The position numbers were made by a program, and so were the translations under genes. Below are positions 56,926 through 64,000 of a stretch of 64,000 nt of DNA, in pieces. The notes below the pieces were generated by a model, which did no database searches, was not told the DNA's origin, and saw nothing but the letters and a program-made list of their open reading frames with translations. How positions within the stretch are numbered: the stretch's first letter is position 1; each line of letters starts with the position of its first letter. The DNA is from Dysidea avara (Eukaryota > Porifera > Demospongiae > Dictyoceratida > Dysideidae). The DNA lies in NCBI RefSeq assembly GCF_963678975.1, contig NC_089279.1, positions 26,894,004-26,958,003 on the forward strand. Direction: 5' to 3'.

Positions 56926-58200
56926 CAACTGTTCTACATATTGGTTCGCTGTTCTATCAATCTGAATGTTTGTAGCTACCTTTGCAAATCAATGCAAAAT
57001 ATATTTTTAATTGCCTGAATGTAACTGACCAGTTTCTGGGAACCTCAGAAACCCGAGTTCATAATATTTTAAGAAGTAAACTCATAATTAAATCAGTGTA
57101 GAGCTATATATGCTTATCATGCATGCAGACTTTTGATTGTTGCATCATAAAAAATGCATGTTAAATTTTCCACTTGATAATTGTGTGGTCTCTTCAGATG
57201 TTTAGTAGCTTGATATTAGCAACTGTTGTATACATAACTGTTGTATACATGGTAGCAACTGTTGTATCCATGGTAGCAACCCAATCAGCTTTACCACCTA
57301 CAATTAATACCTCTACTGTTGTTGATTTAATTGTGTAAAATTAGATCATACACTTACTGAACAGATTAAAGTGTTGATGACTTGATGTGTATAGTGACAA
57401 AAACCACAGCACATGACAGTTGACCCCAGCTGCTAGCTACATCATGACTATACAATGTAGACAAAACAGCTGCAGCCTCATATATATAGTCAATGGTACT
57501 TTTAGTTGGTTCTGCCACATTATAAATACCTCAACAGTCAGCACAGCAGAACGTACGACGACACTCAATAATTATTAGAACAGCAGATTAGCTTCCACAT
57601 GCAGCCACCGGCCACATCTGCCTTGTATTATATTCTACATACTACATTGGAAAACAAACTATACACGTGACCCTATGGTTCACCTTAGGTGCATACGCCC
57701 AGCCTCAGGCCCTCAGTTTTCAGCATCAACTTTGCTTTGTTGCCTGGTTTGGCCACGTGCATGTAGCTAAGCACCATCTATACTCACCTTTGGGTAGGAG
57801 TGCTACATTTGGATAGTGCTGTACATGGTGCGAGTCTCTAGTTTTGTAGTCTGTGACAGAGAAACCATTGGTATACTTTTTTTAGTTTTTGAAGGCATCA
57901 GTATAGGATATATGGAAGGTGTAAGTTACAAAAGACTAATGCTACATACATAAAGGGGAATACATGGTATGATTGTGAAACTGAAACTTCAGCACTGACG
58001 TATACAATACCAAGTATCCGGAAACACCAAAAGTGGACGGAAATAGATTAAAATAATTTAGACGATGTATACGTCAGGAAAGCTAGGTCAGAAGGTGTGT
58101 GTTTATCCCAGGTGTTTTCTAGTTTAAAAGAAAGTGCCTTTACGTACACGTCGCATTTTCTTTGAAAGTGAAAAACGAAAAGTCTGAAAAGGTAATCGCG
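56926..58200. other. Upstream region of NR-B
   Basis: AT-rich DNA with a short tandem repeat of AACTGTTGTATNCATG units around 57225-57285. It holds the presumed NR-B promoter; no motif can be named. The in-frame codon at 58162 is TTG, not a start. Confidence 0.4.
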
Positions 58201-59726
58201 ATGCCTCCTTGTATGGGATTTAAAAACTCGCCCAATGTGGCTGGCTCATTTTCTTCACCGACCAACTCTCAGTACACGTATGGCAAAGAACTGTACGGAT
58301 GGCCTCAAAGCTTTGAGCTACCTTGCTATGATAACACTGGATTTGAAGATCCTTTAAACCATTGGCTGCCGACTGATTTTGATTATGGTAATCAATACCA
58401 GAGCGATCTCAGTAGCCCCATTTCTGGATATGGGAGTGGAATTGACACCAGTCCATTGCCGTCTTGGTCCTCAATACAAAATTCACCGTCGCCACCGAAA
58501 TCTGCTGAGCTAATCTCCCCGCCGACCAGTCCACAGCAGCAACTTTGCCGCGTTTGCAACGACATCGCCACCGGAAACCACTTTGGTGTGTTGAGCTGTG
58601 AGGCTTGCAAGAGTTTTTTTAGAAGAAGCATTCGTGCCGGAGCCAGATACACATGCAGAGGCAGCAAATGTTGCGACATTGACAAGAGCACCAGGAACAG
58701 ATGCCAACACTGTCGCCTTCAAAAATGCTTTGATGCTGGATTGAACAAAAACGGTAAGGACATTGACTGCAACTTAAGTTTGAAGAGTTTTTATGGTGTC
58801 TTCTTTTCAACAGCTGTTCAAGAAGAAAGAATGCCTTACCCAACTAAGAGATGCAGGGTATCACCAGAGTGCAGTGCCAGTCCAGAACAAACCAGTCCAA
58901 CCACTACTACTGGCGTGCCGTTTCCATTTTATGTCCTTGGTCCAACTCCCATCCACATGGTAAACATGGATGTCAAGAGCCAGGCTTTGTTGACTTCTAT
59001 GATGTTAGAAATGCTTTTGAAGGCTAATAGGGCTGAAAGCAACATCTACACTGCTCCGGTCAGCCCTGGAACAATGCAGGATAGCACAAAGAGATCATTG
59101 CTGGGTGTGATTGCTTGGGCAAAGGAGTTACCAATGTTTACCCGATTGCCCATTGAGGATCAAATCGAGCTGATCAAAAAATCATGGAATGAGCTGAACA
59201 CTCTAAAGCTTGTATACCGCATTGCCAAGTTTCCAAGTGAAGGTGATTTCTGTTTTCAGACCTGTGACATGTATCCTGCTGACAACCCAGTGATGACGTC
59301 CTTCATACAGAACGTTACCAAGGAATGTACGGCCACGATTCAGGATCTTCAACTTGATGAAACTGAGCTGTCATTCCTAAAGTTGGTCTCCTTAATGAAT
59401 CCATGTAAGTTTTAGTTGTTGTGTGTGTCTCTTATTTAAAGTGAGCAAAACATTTAACTTCTTATTTGTTCCCTTTAGTCATACACAACTTGACACCATA
59501 TGGACAGAAGGAGATGGAACACACACAAGATGCTGGGTTGGAACTACTGGAAGCTCACATAAAACAGTCTAAACCAAGTTCCCCCCGAAGAATGGCAAAA
59601 CTTCTACTCTTCCTTGGTCAAGTGAAGGCTTTGTCAAAAGACATCATTGCACACATTGAAGCTCAACAAACACTCGGATTTGAAAATGATGCTGTTTTGC
59701 TTGAACTTATTTCAGACAATAACTAA
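58201..59726 (+). CDS. RXR-like nuclear receptor NR-B, 3 exons (paralogue of NR-A)
   Basis: Exons 58201-58753, 58814-59404, 59479-59726; 463 aa, intact. Same exon structure and phases as NR-A. N-terminus [42 protein letters not shown]-binding domain from residue 116: [19 protein letters not shown]-box CEACKS, CCDIDKSTRNRC, CRLQKC, then AVQEER. Ligand-binding domain: [65 protein letters not shown]-2 AVLLELI. It lacks about 30 residues of NR-A's N-terminal and hinge regions. Intron 1 is 60 nt, in frame, without a stop; if retained it would add 20 residues directly behind the DBD. The last exon and 3' UTR are nearly identical to NR-A up to about 59872, far more than the other exons. Confidence 0.93.
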
Positions 59727-59872
59727 CTATATTTGTTTGCCAAGCTTTTGTATTTGTAATTTTGTTCTGTTTATTTGTACTGTTCTTGTAAAGTTGTATA
59801 CCCAGAGCACAAGCCTTATTGTTTTATCATGGTTGTATGTTGCTATTTATTTTTTTATATGAAAATTGATGA

Positions 59873-61183
59873 AATGTTTAAGATGAATGTCATTATGCAG
59901 CAAGAAGCCCCTTGCAAAATTAAAACCTGTATCACATGTGCATTTATTAATACTTTATTTCAAAACTGATACATTACAGCAATATTAAACGTTTATACAT
60001 ATGGTCATCTGGTACAACACAAGTGATCAGTTTAAATCTACTGATGTCTACTGTTTAAATCTACTAACATGGTTGGGGCATGCTGTCTAAAGTTCCATCT
60101 GGAATTGAGGTTGAAGTACCAACATAAATGTATCTTCTGACACCATTGGATACTGAGGCTCTCTCATACCCTGAGGTTTGTAAATGAGGACAGAGTTAAA
60201 TGGTTCTTCCTTGAGCTCTTGTACCATGACATTGACAGAGGTAGCATCATCTTCATGCCAAAATCTTTGACTTTTAGTATTTGTATATTGTTAATATCCA
60301 TTTTGCTTAAAAAGTGTTTCCTTTTGACATCACTGTCAAATGTCTCACGATTGGTCCTGTCCCCAACTCCTGTTTGAATATCTAAATAAACAGTGAGCTT
60401 TTTCCACTATTTCTCATGAATATTGTACACTATACAGTACTTGCAGGTGAAATATAGTTAATGTACATACAATATATAAATGCAGTATATTTGTGTCATA
60501 ATAGTGATGCATCTGCATGTGCAGAAAGGTCATCCCTCTAAACTACATACCCTAAGCAAGAAATCTTATACAGTTTACAGTGGAACCTCTCTGTAACAGA
60601 CATCTGCTGCAGAGGTATAGAACGTATGGAGACAGACCTAGGCATTGTTTGTACCAAAATCGCTGTCCATATAATGGAGAGTTTTTGTATTGTGTCCTCT
60701 ATTTGGAGAGTTTGTTAAGTTCCACTACATGTAATACTAACATAATGCATGCCACTTAAAATTCGGGTAGGATTTAGCTACTCCAAGGCTTAGTTTCATT
60801 GCCACTTCTTCCTTTGCTAGCTGGTAATGGTAGTTTTTGTAGCTCACTTTTATGGTAAAGGGCGTGCCCGGTATGAGCTGGGATGTACTCCACTTCCACA
60901 TGACCATCACAAAAGTTTGTCCACATATATACATATGTGAAAGACATGTGTTGTTTGTCTTTCTACTGTCCTTCTAATTAAATCTTTTTTTGCTAGTAAT
61001 CCTAGGTTTGGTGTTCTCCTCATACTTTCCATTTTGACAGCAAATGTAAAAGAAGCGTTCCTTGATTGCTGTAGCAATGATACAGTGTTGTGTTAATGTC
61101 ATGCAGTTGCATGTATAGCACACGTCCATATATTCATATACTTCAGATTGTGGATGGTATTTCTTGACGTAAGATGTATTAGA
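59873..61183. other. Non-homologous spacer between NR-B and the NDRG pseudogene
   Basis: In copy 1 NR-A and NDRG are 239 bp apart; here the distance is 2.7 kb. Homology to copy 1 stops near 59872 and resumes near 62436. Mostly AT-rich DNA, with the repeat motif GTGGAACCTCTCTGTAACAG (60581-60600) and the small element 61184-61472. The open frame 60737-60934 is not convincing. Confidence 0.5.
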
Positions 61184-61472
61184 CAGGGGCGTAGCCAGGG
61201 GGGGTTCAAAGGGTTCGGACGAACCCCCTTTTCAGAGTTAAGTTTTTTAAATCGTGATACTGGTTAACTAGAACTGAATTAACTTACACAAATCCACTGA
61301 AATGGGTAGCTACAGGTCTTCAGGCAGAGGAATTCAAGTACCTCTACTCGCTATTGCGAATGAATTTATAAGAATACACATGTTTACACGTGTACACGGC
61401 CCCAGACCCCCGCTGTGGAGATTCTATACTTAGGGCAGAACCCCCCTTTTGGAAATCCTGCCTACACCCCTG
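61184..61472. mobile_element. Non-autonomous DNA element with CAGGGG ends
   Basis: Left end CAGGGGCGTAGCCAGG and right end (reverse complement) CAGGGGTGTAGGCAGG, 13 of 16 identical or more. TTAGA flanks both sides (61479-61483 counted before the right flank is at 61473-61477; left copy 61179-61183). Interior G/C-rich hairpins (GGGTTCGGACGAACCC). 289 bp, no coding. Same family as the ends at 51414 and 54036. Confidence 0.65.
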
Positions 61473-62177
61473 TTAGATGCCTCTTCTTCCTTTTCTTTCC
61501 ATGCATGAAACTCTACCATGCTAGTAAACTCCAAACTCTTCTTCCCTGCATGTGAATAATATGAGGGTGTATGTCATATAATTATTAGTTAAAATAACCA
61601 GGTGCATGTAGAACATTGATACAACCATATTAATAATCACCACAAAAGTGCTGCAATACTCAGCAATGGCTACTGTATATCTATCTACTTAGTGAATGAT
61701 CATGAACTTCTTCACAGTGACTTATCAGCTCCTTGTTTGTTCTATAATTCTTTACTCCACAGCTGAAAGGACACTAAAAATTTCTTGTACATCCATCACT
61801 GTCTATTCCGTGGACCTGTTTAAGATGTTTATTCAGACGGTACTTCCTTCTGAAGGACTTCGTACATCTGGAGCACACATACTGTGATTGTTCTACCTAT
61901 GTATATATAACTTATATTATATAGCTTACATCTGGTAGTTTGCATGCAACCGCTATACAGTACAAGTATGCAAGCTTGCAAGTATGTAGCTATAGGACAT
62001 ATATGTACGTTCAGTTGCCTTCAAGCCATAGGTTACTTGGCTATGGTACTTACAAACTAGCCGTGTTTTAAGCTATATCTTCCAGCCAATTGTTAATGAT
62101 TAATCGTTATGAACTAGCTATGCATGAGCACGAATGATGTGCATGCGAGTGTGCATGTCTAATGATCAGGTAAACCA

Positions 62178-62208
62178 TAGATCCTTTATACCGGGTATAA
62201 AGGATCTA
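62178..62208. repeat. 31-nt perfect palindrome
   Basis: TAGATCCTTTATACC and GGTATAAAGGATCTA flank a single G, 230 bp before the NDRG pseudogene. It could form a cruciform or a snap-back hairpin. Confidence 0.8.
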
Positions 62209-62436
62209 CGGGTAAACTAACTTGATCAGCCTTTCCATCCTTTGTCTGATGTTCTTTCGTTGTACACTCATCGGTTTCATACTCTGAGTGAAATTCCAGG
62301 TGATTCTCCATCGTCAGACGGACTTTAAACAAATGGTTCGCGCGCGATTTACTATTACGTATTCATGTATGCACGTGATTTGATTTTTAATTTCGCGACA
62401 GGATAATCAAATAGAGGTCGGCGGCGCCAGACTAAG

Positions 62437-64000
62437 CAACGACTGGGACAAACGGTGATTACTTTTCAAATCTCACTATGGGCTCACAACAACAAAGATA
62501 ACCCCAGAATATCTCTAATAATGTGGCATTACCCACCTGACTAGGGATCTGTAGGTGTGTGAATAAGTGTTAGCCATATTTAACACACCACAAACACAAA
62601 ATGTGACAGATTAGCTTTTGTTTATGCCAGTTAGGTGGCTTACTGAGCAAAAAGCCAGACTAGTGAGGTAACGTTTAGCAGTACTTGTCAGCTTGTTTTG
62701 ATGAAGATGTTTAGAAGTGAACTGTTTTTTTTTTGTAATAAAAAATTGCCCTTATGCATACCATTGATGAGCATACCTTTTGTATAAGCCACTCCAGATC
62801 AGTCAAGACACAGTAGTGGGAGATAAGTTAATTAATACCAAACCTCCTACTTTAGCTGGGTACATCATCTGATAAATTGCTAAGTGATAACAGATGAATC
62901 ACAAATATCTACTTACTGCAACACGACTTAGAATGTTGGTACCGATTCCCACTCCAATCCCAATAAACTGCTGTAAACTACAAGGTGATGTAACCCAAAC
63001 ATGTCAGTTGACACCTTGCTTGCTTACTTGAAATGATTCACAACAGTGTTGACTTGTTCAGCTAACTCTGTCATAGTAGGGTAACTGTACATTTAGCATA
63101 AACAGTTATTCTTCCTTCCTTTTACCTAACCTTTCTCCTGTTATACGCTGAGCACTTGTTTCCTAAATGGAAGTATGGGTGAAGGGGAAATGCTTTTTCA
63201 ACCACCAAACATGTCCGAGTGCGTCGATATGGTACCAGCAGAAAAGGTGACCATCTCTGACAGACCGAACAAAGCCTCAAGCATATCTCATCTGACCAAC
63301 AATACAATATTAGATAGATTCTGTGTTGATAACTCACGATTGCAGACTATAGTCATGATAAGTATAATTGCTGGACAAATTTCATCACGCTATGATAATT
63401 GTATACTTCAAATCACCGACCATTACTTAGCTAGTTTATTGCTCAGAACTGATGCCTGGCACTTCAGCTACGTACTCCATCTAAATAGATTCAAAGAAGC
63501 CATACAATGCCATTAAAATTTTTTTTGAATATATATACATTATATATTTTACTATAATTTTGTCAGGAAGCCTTCTGCGTTTACGCTGTTAATTTGCATT
63601 GTTTCACCTAACTCACTCTGTTGTTGTCAACAAGACTAATTTGGCTGGCCAGGCTGGTTTTCCCGCCACATGCCGGCTCAAGGTACCGCCCAGCTGCGAG
63701 CCTGTAAACTAGATCTTCTCTACACTACAATTCCTCTGCATTACAGCCCCGGTATTTGTTCTGCTTCAAGGAGAGGTACATTACAAGCCAGACTTGTGAC
63801 TTGAACAACACTTCATATCTTATGGAATCATATACCAAATGAAGTAGCATTGCACAGGATATGGTGGAAATGATTAAGTAATATAATATTATACTGATTC
63901 CAGATAAGTGTCTATTTTGTGTATGTATTCAGGTGTCCATGTTTATTTGTGATGGGGAGAAACTCCTATTACAAAGACGATGTGGTAAATATTACTTGTA
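62437..64000. pseudogene. NDRG pseudogene with internal inversion (runs off the right edge)
   Basis: 62437-62485 matches the 5' UTR and start codon region of the intact NDRG (plus strand). 62486-63790 matches exon 1 to mid exon 10 in reverse orientation. 63791-64000 resumes with the rest of exon 10 and exon 11 on the plus strand. Further damage: most of exon 2 with the following intron part is deleted, about 10 nt are missing from exon 4, and ACCAAACGA of exon 10 became ACCAAATGA, a stop. Intron positions and sequences are preserved, so this is a DNA-level duplicate, not a retrocopy. It corresponds to the NDRG next to NR-A and marks the second duplicated block. Confidence 0.9.

Noticed and set aside
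58162..58200. Earlier start for NR-B
   Set aside because: The codon at 58162 is TTG. The ATG at 58201 begins MPPCMG, the same as NR-A.

Overview
The window looks like nuclear DNA of an early-branching animal, most likely a demosponge. It is AT-rich, has GT-AG introns (many only 50-60 nt), long TG microsatellites and numerous small inverted-repeat DNA transposons. It carries nuclear receptors, a family found only in animals. Three of them sit together here and resemble RXR and HNF4, the receptor types known from sponges. The species cannot be fixed from the sequence.

Left part (1-35.6 kb). The first coding exon of NUP93 (minus strand) lies head-to-head with a single-exon PSMB2 (proteasome beta-4), with 115 bp between the two ATGs. 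TTC38 follows 0.4 kb downstream: 11 exons over 33 kb, 462 codons, complete. Its introns, especially the 13-kb first one, are full of mobile DNA: a decayed BED-type hAT transposon, several hAT-like and other inverted-repeat elements, an element carrying a tRNA-like Pol III promoter, a tRNA-derived SINE, very long TG tracts and a 1.3-kb internal duplication. A possible alternative last exon of TTC38 lies at 26.07-26.17 kb.

Right part (35.9-64 kb). An HNF4-like nuclear receptor (NR-C, minus strand, 5 exons, 795 aa) converges on TTC38. It has an abnormal DNA-binding domain and a hinge of about 490 residues. Divergent from it are NR-A (plus strand, RXR-like, 495 aa) and then an intact 14-exon NDRG gene. 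After 9.6 kb of transposon-rich DNA, including a 2.8-kb TTF-type hAT element whose transposase has one frameshift and one stop, the same pair appears again: NR-B (463 aa, intact) and an NDRG copy. That second NDRG is dead; its segment from the start codon to mid exon 10 is inverted. The block NR + NDRG was therefore duplicated in tandem and later rearranged. The last exon of NR-A and NR-B is almost identical while the rest has diverged, which points to gene conversion.

Nothing prokaryotic, no CRISPR array and no complete tRNA or rRNA gene was seen. The strongest unusual signals are the three-receptor cluster, the five-residue insertions in both zinc fingers of NR-C, and the inverted NDRG duplicate.
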